Shown here: in pieces, positions 32,706-43,467 of the stretch | How the letters are laid out: every line of letters begins with the position of its first letter | How positions within the stretch are numbered: the first letter of the stretch is position 1 | DNA from: Cladosporium sp. IMV 00045 | Lineage: Eukaryota; Ascomycota; Dothideomycetes; Cladosporiales; Cladosporiaceae | Length of the DNA: 64,000 bases | Assembly (NCBI GenBank): GCA_001931905.2 | Contig: MSJI02000897.1 | Coordinates: 124,001-188,000, forward strand | Reading direction: 5' to 3' | Translations under genes and position numbers: made by a program | Notes under the pieces: model-generated | What the model was told of the DNA's origin: nothing | What the model saw: only the letters and a program-made list of their open reading frames with translations | Databases searched by the model: none

Positions 32706-33825
32706 ATGTTCACACGAAAAGCCTTCCAAATGGCCTCGACCGGCACGCGCAGCTTTTCCACGACGCCAGAGCGCCTGTCAAAGCTGCGCATAGGATACAT
32801 ACCCGGTAAATATCACATCGACCCTCAGCAGCAACGACTTTCCATGCCCTCAAAACTGACCGACCCCAACAGAACACTTCTCCACCCCCCTCGCCTTCGC
32901 CCAACAACACTTCGCCCTCGACGCCGACCTCATCCCCATCCCCACCGGCACCGGCGACCTGACCAAACGCCTGAAAACCTCCGACGAAGCGGACAAAATC
33001 GACGTCGCCATCGGGCTGACGGAAGGCTTCGTCGCGGACCTTGGCAAAAGTCGCGCCGCGGCGCAAGAGCCTGGGTATGGCCTCGTGGGAACTTACGTGG
33101 AGAGTCCGCTGCGTTGGGCGATTTCGACGGGCAAAGAGAGGCAAGATGTTAATGGCGTGGGAAACTTGAAGGGGAGTCGGGCGGGGGTTAGTAGGATTGG
33201 AAGGTGAGTTTGCAGAGTTCTTGGAGGGTTTAAGAGAAAGTTTCGATATCTGGGAATGCTGACAACGAACAGCGGCTCATACGTAATGGCCTACGTGCTC
33301 GCGGACCAACAAAACTGGCTGTCTTCCTCCAACGAAAGCGAGCCCTTCAAAATCGTGCCCTCGGGCGCTTTCGCCGCCCTGCGCACCGCAGTGCGCCAGC
33401 AGCCCACGACCGCCGATTTCTTCATGTGGGAGCACTTCACGACGAAAGCCTACTGGGACAACGGCGAGCTGAAGCGGATCGGGGAGATCTACACCCCGTG
33501 GCCGAGCTGGATGATCGCGGCGCGCGAGCCGTCGGACCCGGCGCTGCAGACGCTGGCGGAGAAGCTGAACGCGGGCGTGCAGTACTTCTTGGACAGTGAG
33601 GAGGAGGCTGTCAGGCATATCACGGGGACGATGGAGTATTCGGAGGAGGATGCGAGGGAGTGGTTGAAGACTGTGCAGTTTACGAGGAATGTGAGGGGTG
33701 TGGATCCGGGGGTTGTGAGGAAGACGGTGGGCATTTTGAGGAAGGCGGGTGTTTTGGATGAGAAGGCTGGGGAGGGTGATGAGTTGGTCGCTGTTAAGCG
33801 GGCGGAGAGGGGGAGAGAAGAGTAA
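32706..33825 (+). CDS. Periplasmic-binding-protein-fold protein (Ca3427-like), probably mitochondrial
   Basis: Three exons, 32706-32805, 32873-33203 and 33273-33825, with introns of 67 and 69 nt, give 327 aa. The N-terminus MFTRKAFQMASTGTRSFSTT is Arg/Ser-rich without acids, as in a mitochondrial presequence. The rest follows the type 2 periplasmic-binding fold seen in the fungal Ca3427-like family: LRIGYIPEHFSTPLAFAQQH, DVAIGLTEGFVADLG, RAGVSRIGSGSYVMAYV, then DFFMWEHFTTKAYW and RIGEIYTPWPSWMIAA. Bacterial relatives are NMT1/ABC substrate-binding components. The physiological ligand in fungi is not established. Confidence 0.85.
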
Positions 33826-34025
33826 GGATGAAAGGATAGCGAGGTGGACTCCACTGACAGAACATACACTTGGCTCTCTCAATGCAGCGCAATGGACGAC
33901 AAGCACGCGCGACTGAAGTTTGGCCGAAGGCAAACAGGAAACAGGTAATGGTCATGACGATTTCATGGACGATCTACATATCAGACCGCCTTCCTTTCTG
34001 GAGTGACGTTCAACGCCAACTCAAT

Positions 34026-34792
34026 CTAGCAGGCGCTGTTAAGCACATCGCTCAAAGCAGCCTTCTCCAAGCTATCCACGCTGAGGCCATAGTACTGCTT
34101 AACCTGGATCCACGCGCGGACGTATTCGCACTGGTACGCGGTGCGCTCCGGGAGCCATTCGGCAGGGTCCCTATCGCCCTTGGAGCGGTTGCTGCTGGCG
34201 CTGACGGACAGAAGTTGAGGACGGGTGAGGCTAGAGAAACCGAAGTGTTAGCACTGCTCGTCACTGGAATGGGTTATTTCAGTAAAACTCACTCGTTGGC
34301 GAACTGGTCACGACGAGCGTTGGTCCAAGATCTAGCGCCGGATACCCAGGCTTCTCTCTGCGATGGTGTTAGCAAGTCTAATACAACTCTCAAAACTATA
34401 CAAAGCTTATTAGCTATGATATCCGCGCCTACCAAAGGAACCATATGATCGATGTCAAGATCGCTCGGGTCGGAGAAAGTCTCGCCATCGTAATCACTGT
34501 ACCACGAGCCGGAAGTAGCGCAGGATCCCCCGACGTTGCTGCCATCGCGACGCAGAACTTCGTCGCGTACGTCGCAGCCGCCGCTGGTGGACTGCCAGCT
34601 GGCGAAGAGGTCGCGGTCGTACGCCGGGCTGTTGCTCTCGGCCTCGACGGTCAGCTGGGAGAGGTAGGAGCGCGCGGTGGAGGCGGCGATGGGAGTGGGA
34701 AGGTTGCCGCGGCGGGCGAGGGGGCGGTCGACCGGGGCTGCGACCGCGGCGCTGGCGGCCAGGAGGACGGCGAGGGCGGTGGTGAGGATCAT
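34026..34792 (-). CDS. Secreted HNH-family nuclease
   Basis: Three exons, 34792-34433, 34357-34293 and 34230-34026 (introns 75 and 62 nt), give 209 aa. The signal peptide is ILTTALAVLLAASAAVAAP, followed by a possible dibasic processing site (LARR). The HNH core is DLDIDHMVPLREAWVSGA, then ANDLTRPQLLSVSASSNRSK and WLPERTAYQCEYV, matching secreted fungal HNH endonuclease-like proteins. Cys pairs (GGCDVRDE, GSCATSG, YQCEY, NSAC) could form disulfides. Expected role: extracellular nucleic-acid degradation. Confidence 0.9.
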
Positions 34793-35653
34793 TGTGTCTT
34801 GTCTGAAAAAAGCGAATGGTTTTTGAAACGAGAGTGGACAGACGACAATGGATCCCTTGCCTTTGGTGAGGAAGCGATGGAGACTGACTGAAGAGCGAAA
34901 GAGCTTGAATCATTGCTTACAGTAGTGCTTTATATGTCTGATACAGCACCGGATTAGCACGAGCGCATTGGGAAGGTGCCACACCTTCATGCATCCACGT
35001 GTGTTCCAGCAGCATTCTTGCTTGCTGTTTGATTATTGTAGCGAACTAGCAATCTGGATTGCATTTATTTGAACAGCTCTCGAGAGCCAAGTGCTGCATG
35101 TTTGTCGATCACTCGCCAAAACTAAATACCTCGGCAACATGCTGAGCCAATCGCATCCCCATGGGCCGTTAAATAGTATGGGATCAGCAATCTCGCAGGC
35201 GTACCGCGCCGAGCGAGATATGTGGGCAGGTCAGTAGCTCGAGTAGGACTTGGAGGGCTGAGAGCTGAAGGACTTCCTCCACCCACAGATATACACGTGG
35301 GGGGCCCCGGCCGAAGAATCCCCGGCCTGCCTGTCTTTCTCGTGCTAGCCTTGTCTGCGGCCAAGGGCACTATCACACCTTCATTGATAAGACCAAGTGG
35401 GAACAGTTCATGCTCCGACCAGCTTCTGGTAGCGTGCAGAGCTGCAAGGACAAAGTCAAGCTTGACCAAAAAGCCGCATGTTCCATCCTCCGTGCATCCT
35501 GAATGCGGTGTAAAATCCGCAGCCCTACATGGCACGAAAAGGCGTTCTTGACTAATCGGCACGTCGTACCCGAACGACATAGGCGAATCCCGTCCAGAAA
35601 GGAGTGATCGTTCCAACTTCTATGGAGGTTTGCATTCATCGATACAATCCCTG
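34793..35653. other. Intergenic
   Basis: No gene supported; short open frames only. It includes the nuclease promoter and the 3' flank of the Zn2Cys6 gene. Confidence 0.5.
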
Positions 35654-37613
35654 TCAGAAGCCGAAAGTGTTGTTGAACGCTGCAGGATCCGGCACGCTGG
35701 CATACTGATTTTGTTGTGCGGACATGACCAGATTGGGGTTTAGGAACATGTCCCATTCGAAAGGCATATCCATATTCCAGTCGACGTTCGGCGCTTCGGT
35801 CATGCCGCTTGTCGAGCCGATGCTGGGAGGGTTCTCGAAGGGAGGCACGTCGGGTAAGGATTGCAACGCTTCGAGCTCTTTTTCTTTGCGCGAACGGCTC
35901 ATTCTGACCATTGCGATCGCCTGATTGTTTGCTTCGCGTACCATGTGGGTGGGATAAGCTTCTGATATCTGCTGTAGAAGCGTCATTGCTTCAGAGATGA
36001 GGCTGAGAGATTTGGGCGTGCTGACAGCCAGGGCGACGTTTACAAATTGAAACGGGACGTGCAGAACATTCCACCAGGGCGTTCTTGTGTCGAGCAGCGC
36101 CTTGGAAGCGGTGAGTGCAGACCTGCCGATGTTCAGAATCGACTCGGCGCGGTCTTTGGCATCCGTCAAACTCATAAGCCATAGTCGTCGATAGATAGCG
36201 AAGGCCAGATCGGCCTTGAGAAGTGTCATAAAATTTGACTCTGTGGACATCTCTTCGATTCGGGTCAAGGCGTTTCCAAGAGCCGCCGGCGGGTCAGGTT
36301 CTCGTTCACGATCAACAAAGTCGCTTGGTAGTAGATCGGCCAGTTCCACGAACTGATGTGCGTGTCCATTTACATCTGGGGCTGGCTTCTTGGTTGTTAT
36401 CACATCGAAGTTGACCCTAGAGCGACCGTATTCGAAAGCGAATATGATGTTCAAGGCGCGAGCGATCCAGAATAGCTTTCGCCGCGTCTTGACGAGTCGA
36501 TGATCGGCGGCGCTGGCTGCTGGGTACACGACAGCGATAGTCTGCATCTCTTTGTGGAGACCGCTTGCTTCTGCTTGGTGCATGGCGATAGAGCTGGCCA
36601 GCCATGAGCCGTGAGGCCTGTGAAGAAGTTAGCCCCAGACGTTAAATTTGTTGACAAATTGTTTGCATACCTTCCAGTACATCGCATGTACATCGTGATC
36701 AATATCCAAGTGGCTGTAGTATTAGGGGATGGGTTGATGCTGAGCCTTCGCCACGTCATGATCGTTTTCGTCATTCGGACGCACTCAGCCTCCTTTGGGT
36801 GAGGATTGGGCGAAAAGAATGAACCCAAGGCTGCAACCATAAGCAAGATAGGATCAAGCTCATTGAAGCCGCTTGCCGTGTCTGCATATCGGGCAGAAGC
36901 TCGTTCCAAGAAATCAGCTTCCTCCAGCAGGCCAAGCTCGGGCTTGACGATGGTGAAGTAGACCGCGGCGAGACGCTGCATGTCAACCCACGACACGAGG
37001 GTGCTGATGTCGAAGACGGGGTCTTGCTCCTCCTGGCGGATACCCATACACCATCCGAAGCTGTGAAGGCGTGGAATGCTTTCAGATTCCATGTCCATGC
37101 CAAGGATGCGAGGGAAGGCGATGGCCGAATTCGCCCGCACGAAACGAGTTTTGACAGGATCCAGGATACTACGATGATGGAAACGCGCACCAGGCGCGGT
37201 CAAAGGGTGAGCCTGGAGTTGGATGACATTGGGTTTAGTATCGTGAGTTTCCGGCCAACTGGGTTGCTGGTGAGCGATTTCAGGCGGATTGTCGCCGTTG
37301 AGGTGGTGAGTCGAACTGCGCTTGCCCGGGGCGTACTCGCACTGGTATTCATAGCGCACACAAGTGCCGCAAGGCATCTTGCCATCGCACTTGCGCTTCC
37401 TTTGGCGACCTGCGATGGATGTGAGCCTAAGGATGGACTTCTCGCCGCCGTAGGGCTGAACCTGAGCAGCAACCTAATAGGGAGCTGGGCGCGAGCGCGC
37501 GCTTGGAGACTGGACTTACATGGTGCGCAAGCAGCGCGAGACCTCTGACGGCCCTGATGGTCGCCGTCTGGCGTCGCCGACCGCGACCGCTTATTGTCAC
37601 CGTCGCTGGGCAT
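35654..37613 (-). CDS. Zn2Cys6 transcription factor with fungal-specific TF domain
   Basis: Three exons, 37613-37520, 37409-36671 and 36617-35654 (introns 110 and 54 nt), give 598 aa. The zinc cluster is assembled over the first junction: CAPC joined to RQRKRKCDGKMPCGTC then VRYEYQC, spacing C-x2-C-x6-C-x5-C-x2-C-x6-C. The fungal-specific transcription factor domain follows (YFTIVKPELGLL, LVAALGS-type helix, TGRPHGSWLASSIAMHQAEA across the second junction, KTRRKLFWIARALN). The tail is rich in Asn, Pro and Phe. It is divergent from the SDR gene, with ~590 bp between starts, so it may regulate it (inference). Confidence 0.92.
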
Positions 37614-38205
37614 GGTTGGGATTTTTCGCGCTCGCTCAAGCCGGGAGTGGATGGGCTCGAGATGCTTTTTTTGCTTTTTCTTTCAGGGCTGGCAGGACCT
37701 GGGACGCGACGACTTCGATGAACAGGCTCGAGCTCGTCTCCCTAGGGCCTAAGGCTTGGCTAGCCTACTCCCGAGCACACGCAACGCAATACTTGCCGAC
37801 CGATGCACGCCGATTACTGTACATGCTCATGGTACCATCCTGTGTGATACCGGTACTGCTGTGTGTTGCACGACAGCAGTAAAGAAATGCCTGAGGCCGG
37901 ATGTGTCGCTACCGGCGGATTGGAAGGGTTATAGAGCATTTAGTGGGCGAGATGTTTGCACAGCCTCGCGGACCATGCCGTCCATGGGTGTCCTGTTATA
38001 AATAGCACATGACGTGCTGGCTGTAAGTGAGAGAACATGTGATAACCTGAGGCATCAGTATACTCCAGAGCAATTGCCGCCAGACGCCGAGGGTGTTTGA
38101 GATGGATGCTGTCTTGCTGCGGGGAATGATCGAAGGCGATACGTTCTATATCGTGGTAGCAGTCGCAGAAATTATTCCTGTTGACTCAAATCCAGTGTAG
38201 CAACC
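37614..38205. promoter_or_regulatory. Divergent promoter region, Zn2Cys6 factor / SDR
   Basis: 592 bp between two divergent start codons; no gene inside. Presumed shared regulatory DNA. Confidence 0.5.
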
Positions 38206-39081
38206 ATGGTCGTCGACAACGAGATCAAGGGCAGACTCGCGCTCATTACGGGTGCATCAGGCGGGTGAGAGCAGCCGATATACTTCACTCGATTTCAGGA
38301 CGCTCACTCATCGAAGAACATAGCATTGGAGCAGCGTGTGCCCGCGACTTACTCGCCAACGGAGCCTCCCTAGCACTCACGTACAGCACCAACAAAGTCA
38401 GTCTGGACCAGCTAACATCAGACCTCAAACCGCAAGCCGGAGACAGAATCATCTCATCCCACCAATGCGACGTCGGCAAAGAAGAAGATCTCCAGCGTCT
38501 CTTCGACGAAGTCAAACAGCAACATGGCCAACATCCTGATATCCTGGTCGTCAACGCGGGCTACGGTAAGCGTGTGAGCAGCATTCTCGACATCAGCCTC
38601 GAGGAGTGGGACTATACGATGAATGTCAACCTTCGAAGCTCGTTCATCATCACAAAGCTCGCCGTGCCGCATATGCTTGACAGAAGTTGGGGCAGAGTCA
38701 TTTACATCTCATCGATTGCAGCTGGAGGCACGAGCATTAATGGATGCCATTACAGCGCATCGAAAGGTATGTTCTTGTAAAGTAAACAACCCTCTTCGAT
38801 TGCTAACAATAATCACAGCTGGCGTGCAAGGTCTGGCGAAGAATCTTGCCAATAAGATGGGCAAAAGCGGGATCACGTTCAACGATGTCGCTCCGGCTAT
38901 GATCACTGGAACAGGAATGATCCCATCGGAGGAGCAGCTCAAAGGCACCCCGGGCGATGTAAAGAACATTCCAGTCGGTCGAAGTGGGAGCACGGAAGAG
39001 TGCGCCAATGCCGTCACAATGCTCTGTCGGACTGGGTATATGACAGGGCAAAGCTTGCTTTTGTCCGGAGGATTGAAGTAG
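38206..39081 (+). CDS. Short-chain dehydrogenase/reductase (3-oxoacyl-ACP-reductase-like)
   Basis: Three exons, 38206-38264, 38324-38766 and 38819-39081 (introns 59 and 52 nt), give 254 aa. The nucleotide-binding motif TGASGGIG spans the first junction, and NAGYGKRV follows. The catalytic residues are Ser in YISSIAAGG, Tyr and Lys in HYSASKAG (across the second junction). The C-terminal TGYMTGQSLLLSGG is the usual SDR end. Classical NAD(P)H-dependent SDR; the substrate is unknown. Confidence 0.92.
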
Positions 39082-39366
39082 CTTAGTTTCCTGAGATTAA
39101 TGCATCAATTCCAAGACTTTTGTTCAATGGTGAGATTTGTTGGCTATTCTACTGGTTGGTAAAGACCAGTAAAGGTGAATGTACCGTTTCGCGGCGATCG
39201 TTTCCCAAGTGATCTACCGTAATATCGCATTGGCTTCGAAGTTGTACATGAACAAGGTGGGGCAGATTCAAGAGCTGACCAAGCCGTCTGGCAAGCTCTT
39301 TGTCAGCCAGAGGTCTGCATGTGATATTTTCACACTTCTTCCGAAAAGTGATATGTGGAATCAACA

Positions 39367-40539
39367 ATGTCAAAGCAGCTGCTGAACCAAGCTACACGGT
39401 GTGTTAGCACGTTGGAGAGCTTCAATTGCTTCAGCAGACCATTGGGAACCGCCTGGCCTGTTGCTTCAAGAGCGAAACAAGCTTACACACCACAAACATC
39501 GCTTTTGCAACGCGTTCAGCACCTTCGAAAAAGCTTATACATCTCAGATCACTACCGAAGCATGGCTTCACTCACCGTTGCTGGATCAAGAGTCCCAATC
39601 GAACCGCAGGCCGTAGATGCCCCTCTGACCAAATGCGCCATCTTCCTCACCCTAGTGTTTACGAAAAGCGACCCCAACGCCATTGAAAAAGTACAAACCG
39701 GACTCTCCAGCGTCAGCGACCTTTCCAAGAACGTCTCCATCAGAGATCTCAGCGCCAATTTCGCCTGCACAGCAGCAATCGGAAGCGACGCCTGGGACGA
39801 AGTGACCAGCTCAAAACCACGCCCTGCCGAATTACACCCCTTCAAAGAATTCAAAGGCAGAAAACACACCGCCGTGTCTACACCTGGAGACCTCTTCTTC
39901 CACATCCGCGCCGACCGCCATGACTTATGCTTCGAATTTGAGCGTCAGCTCCTCGACGTCTTTGGTTCAGCAGTCAGCACTGTCGACGAAACGGTCGGCT
40001 TCCGCTACTTCGACACGCGAGACCTGCTCGGTTTCGTCGACGGCACGGCCAACCCCGCAGGACAGGCTGTGAGTGCTTCCACCCTGGTAGCAGCGGGAGA
40101 GGGAAACGACAGCGCGGTAGGAGGCAGCTATGTGGTAGTGCAAAAATACCTGCACGACCTGGCCGCCTGGCGAAAGCTATCGGCAGAGCAACAAGAGAGC
40201 ATCATCGGGCGTACAAAAGTCGAGAACATCGAGCTCGACGACGCTCCCACAGGCCAGCAATTGGCGCACAAATCGCTAGCCACTGTGGAGGACGAGGAGG
40301 GCAACGAGCATGACATCTTGCGCGACAATATGCCGTTCGGCTCGCCAGGTTCGGCAGAGTTTGGCACGTATTTTATCGGGTATTCGAGCAAATTGTGGGT
40401 GACGGAGAAGATGCTGGAGAGGATGTTTGTGGGCGAACCGGAAGGAATGCATGATCGGATTTTAGACTTTTCGAGGCCAGTGACCGGGGCGACATTCTTT
40501 GCGCCTAGTGCTGATGTGCTGGATAGTCTTGGTGGCTAA
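39367..40539 (+). CDS. DyP-type heme peroxidase (YfeX-like)
   Basis: Single exon, 390 aa from ATG 39367, or 325 aa from the internal ATG 39562 (MASLTVAGSRVPIEP). The peroxidase domain begins after the second ATG. The 65 residues before it are Arg/Ser/Gln-rich with few acids, which looks like a mitochondrial presequence. Signature residues: distal Asp in GFVDGTANP, probable proximal heme His in QQLAHKSL, distal Arg in DILRDNMPFG, and the C-terminal FSRPVTGATFFAPS. Overall it is closest in layout to B-type DyPs such as YfeX. Expected reaction: H2O2-dependent oxidation of dyes or porphyrins; the natural substrate is unknown. Confidence 0.93.
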   Translation: MSKQLLNQATRCVSTLESFNCFSRPLGTAWPVASRAKQAYTPQTSLLQRVQHLRKSLYISDHYRSMASLTVAGSRVPIEPQAVDAPLTKCAIFLTLVFTKSDPNAIEKVQTGLSSVSDLSKNVSIRDLSANFACTAAIGSDAWDEVTSSKPRPAELHPFKEFKGRKHTAVSTPGDLFFHIRADRHDLCFEFERQLLDVFGSAVSTVDETVGFRYFDTRDLLGFVDGTANPAGQAVSASTLVAAGEGNDSAVGGSYVVVQKYLHDLAAWRKLSAEQQESIIGRTKVENIELDDAPTGQQLAHKSLATVEDEEGNEHDILRDNMPFGSPGSAEFGTYFIGYSSKLWVTEKMLERMFVGEPEGMHDRILDFSRPVTGATFFAPSADVLDSLGG

Positions 40540-41463
40540 GACGATTTGAAACATGTTGTTATACCAGAGTCGAAATAATTGGGTGAGAGCTTTTGGTTTG
40601 CATGGAGTCAGTGGAGGTCTCGAATTCAGCCTTGTCGGTTTTGAATCATCATCAAATCATCAGATGCACAGGAGGATCAGATTGCCAGGCAAAGGTAAAA
40701 ATTGCACACGCCTGACAAGATGCCGGACGGCACAGTGATTAATTCGACCAGGTATCCCGGCTTCCGGCTGATAAGATCGACATCGCATCAGAGTCACAAG
40801 GATGTTCTCTCCCGTGAAGGCCAAAGTGTCAAAAAATCAATCCTTGAGCCCGCCCCACCCGACGTGCCCCCGCAAGCGTCGTAAACAATCGATTTTTTCG
40901 ATGTTGATTTGGTTGTGTGCTGTGTCAACGGAATTCCATTGACAGAACTGTCCTCGTGTTTGGTATACAGGTTTCGAGCTGCCTCTCTTGTATAAAAGAG
41001 AGAGTTCGAGCCCATTCGTCAGGTTACCTAGTTACACGACTGCGTTCATGCCTTGACACTTGCCCTGCATCTTCACGCGTGACTTCATCGCGGAGATGGC
41101 CTGTGGAGAATCGGTTGGAGGGCTACGTGCCTTGTGTGTTTTTCTCCTCTACTTTCGCCTCCCAAGCATTTCGTCATCTGTGGCACGCCGTGTGTACATC
41201 CGACGATGTATCTCACCTCGAAGGAAGAAGGGGGTCGGTGGCGGTGCTATGGCACAAACATGATCATCGTCATGTGTATATAACAGGCTTGATCCCTCCA
41301 GCTCGCTCAGTATACCTAACACCTATGTACCTACCTGCTCAAAAACAGACTTCACATTCCACAAATATTCGCGAATCACATACACATACTATTGGAGCAG
41401 CAGACAAAGCTCGCATCTCGAACTGCATATACACAATATCAAAACTCTAATCTATCTACCAAA
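40540..41463. other. Intergenic
   Basis: About 0.9 kb without a supported gene. TATATAAC at 41277-41284 may belong to the promoter of the small gene downstream. Confidence 0.5.
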
Positions 41464-41818
41464 ATGCCCGACATCGCACCCGAAGGTCCTCTCGACCAGC
41501 AGAAGGTTCGTCCCTACCACTTCCTTTCCCAAACACCCACACACAACCACCTCCTAACACACTCACGCATAGGGCCCCTTGAGCGTCGTCGGCGACCCCC
41601 TCGGCCAAGTCCTCGACAAAACTCTCAAACCCACCCTCGGTCACATCACCGGACAAGTCGGCCGCCCGGCCGGCGAGGCTTCTGAGAAAGTCGTCAACAC
41701 CGCCAGAAACGCGCACAAGTGGGAGGGTGACAAGGAGAATGTGCAGGAGAAGGACTTGCCGGGCGGAAAAAGGATTGGTGGAAATAGGCAGACGGCTGAG
41801 AACCCGTTGGGTTTGTGA
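41464..41818 (+). CDS. Conserved small hypothetical protein
   Basis: Two exons, 41464-41505 and 41573-41818 (67-nt intron, GTTCGT...CATAG), give 95 aa. The protein is Gly/Pro/Asp-rich and hydrophilic (PLSVVGDPLGQVLDKTLKPT, ITGQVGRPAGEASE) with no membrane segment or signal peptide. I do not recognise a characterised family. Similar-looking small proteins occur widely in filamentous ascomycetes, but that is from memory rather than a search. Confidence 0.65.
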
Positions 41819-41879
41819 GAGGGGAGGGAGGGGTGCTTCTGTTTGATTGATGATGCGTTGTCTTCCGACTTGGCTTTCA

Positions 41880-41901
41880 TTTCTTCTTCTTCTTCTTCTT
41901 A
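41880..41901 (+). repeat. (TTC)n microsatellite
   Basis: About seven TTC/CTT units in the 3' flank of the small gene. Confidence 0.85.
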
Positions 41902-42110
41902 CGGTTGTACGATAGCGAGCGTTGTTGCACTTGGGTTTTTAGCATTCGTTTGTTCCGTGACTGGATGAGGCATGATTATTGGCACTAGCATAAGTTCACG
42001 TTGTGGTCACGAATGTAACGGTCGAAACAACATCATTTATTAAAAACGCCGTCCCAGCTTGAGCCAAGTATGCATACAATATCTTAAGTGTATCTTCTTC
42101 ATATCCTCCC

Positions 42111-43175
42111 TTACGCCGCAGCAGTGGGCTTTCCACCGCTAGAAATCAAATCCAGGAAACCCTGCTTACTCATCTCGTTCATCCTCTCCTCCCTCTTACC
42201 AAGGCCGACCACACCTTCCTGCTTCGCCGCCTTGATAGCGCCCTCAGCCTTGACCTGGGCCGCTCTCACAGCGTTGAAAAGCTTCACCACACCTCGCTGC
42301 GCCGTCTTCTTCAATCTCTTCTCCTCCTCCATTACTTCACCAGTGGCTACATTCTCGTTCTCCAATCCTAGCACATCCTTGACACGACCCTTCTCAAGCA
42401 AAGCCCTCTTCTCGGTCTTGATTTGCGCGCGAGCCTTAGACTCGAGTCGCGAGTCTGCTAGGGACTTGTTCGCGTCGGCTGCAGACTTTGATCTACTGAG
42501 CACCGGGTCGGATCGTTTCGCTGTGCTGAGTTTCGTGTCGAGAATCTTTGACATGCTCGTTGCGAAAGCGTTCGGGTCGTTGCGCTTCTTCTTCTCAGCG
42601 GCCGCGTTGCTTGAGCTCATCGATGTCTCTGATTCCAAGTCGGAGTCTAGTTCTGGCTCGTCGTTCTCGTCTTCGTCTTCGCCCTCGTCTTCGTCGTCAT
42701 CCTCGCCCTCGCTGCTTTCACCCGTCGCGGGCTCGTCTTGGTCCTCCATGTCCTCATCTGCATCGCTCTCGTCCACCGCAGGTCTTGCGTTCAGTGCCGT
42801 GTTCGTCGCAGTGTCTTTGGTGTCGTCATCTTCGCTGTCGCTAGCCGGTGCAGGTTTCCTGGACTTGGCGGAAAGAGTGTGCTTAAGTATGGGCTTCGCA
42901 GGTGTTCCCTTGGGCTTTGCAGGAGTCTCGCTGGGTTTCTCGACGGGCTTCTCGGGCTTCGTGGCATCCGCAATAGATCTTGCTCGGAGTTCATCGTTCT
43001 TCTTCGAGCCTCTGGGTTTCAAGGGAATCGCATTTGATGTTGTTGCTGCATCCTCGCCTTCGTCTTCAGAAGAACTGTGGTATTGATCGAGTTTGTGCTT
43101 CGAGACGCGAATCTTTTTCTTCTTGGGGCGCACTTCGTCTTCAACCCTTCTACGCTTATGCTGTACTGGCGGCAT
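42111..43175 (-). CDS. rrp15: Ribosomal RNA-processing protein 15 homologue
   Basis: Single exon, 354 aa. The N-terminal half is a basic start (HKRRRVEDEVRPKKKKIR, nuclear localisation) followed by a long acidic, Ser-rich stretch. The Rrp15 domain occupies the C-terminal half: DPNAFATSMSKILDTKLS, KRALLEKGRVKDVLGL, RLKKTAQRGVVKLFNAVRAA and the terminal SKQGFLDLISSG. Nucleolar factor of the pre-60S particle needed for 27S pre-rRNA processing. Divergent from srp54. Confidence 0.92.
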   Translation of the reverse strand: MPPVQHKRRRVEDEVRPKKKKIRVSKHKLDQYHSSSEDEGEDAATTSNAIPLKPRGSKKNDELRARSIADATKPEKPVEKPSETPAKPKGTPAKPILKHTLSAKSRKPAPASDSEDDDTKDTATNTALNARPAVDESDADEDMEDQDEPATGESSEGEDDDEDEGEDEDENDEPELDSDLESETSMSSSNAAAEKKKRNDPNAFATSMSKILDTKLSTAKRSDPVLSRSKSAADANKSLADSRLESKARAQIKTEKRALLEKGRVKDVLGLENENVATGEVMEEEKRLKKTAQRGVVKLFNAVRAAQVKAEGAIKAAKQEGVVGLGKREERMNEMSKQGFLDLISSGGKPTAAA

Positions 43176-43467
43176 CTTGAAGGAATTACTTCTTTTGCGA
43201 AATCAGTAAGTAAACCTGAATATCTCGTCTGCAACTCGATCTTCTGCAAGCCAAAAATTAACGAAGCCTGGACCATCAAAGCGGAATCGAACCGCACTCG
43301 GCCTGGGCCGGCCGTGACTTCCCCGCCTGCCGTCTGTGGGGTGCTTGATTTCACTATTGCTGTCAACTTGTAGATGTGTCGCGCACTTTAGGATCTCGCA
43401 CTTGTCCATGTAATTGCGCCTCTTTCAACCCGACAACATCTCCTAGCATACGTGCAAAACCGTCATC
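43176..43467. promoter_or_regulatory. Bidirectional promoter region, rrp15 / srp54
   Basis: 292 bp between two divergent housekeeping start codons, short enough that regulation is probably shared. Confidence 0.55.

Noticed and set aside
42088..43086. 332-codon Ser/Phe-rich frame opposite rrp15
   Set aside because: Mirror of the acidic/Ser codons of rrp15; no independent evidence.
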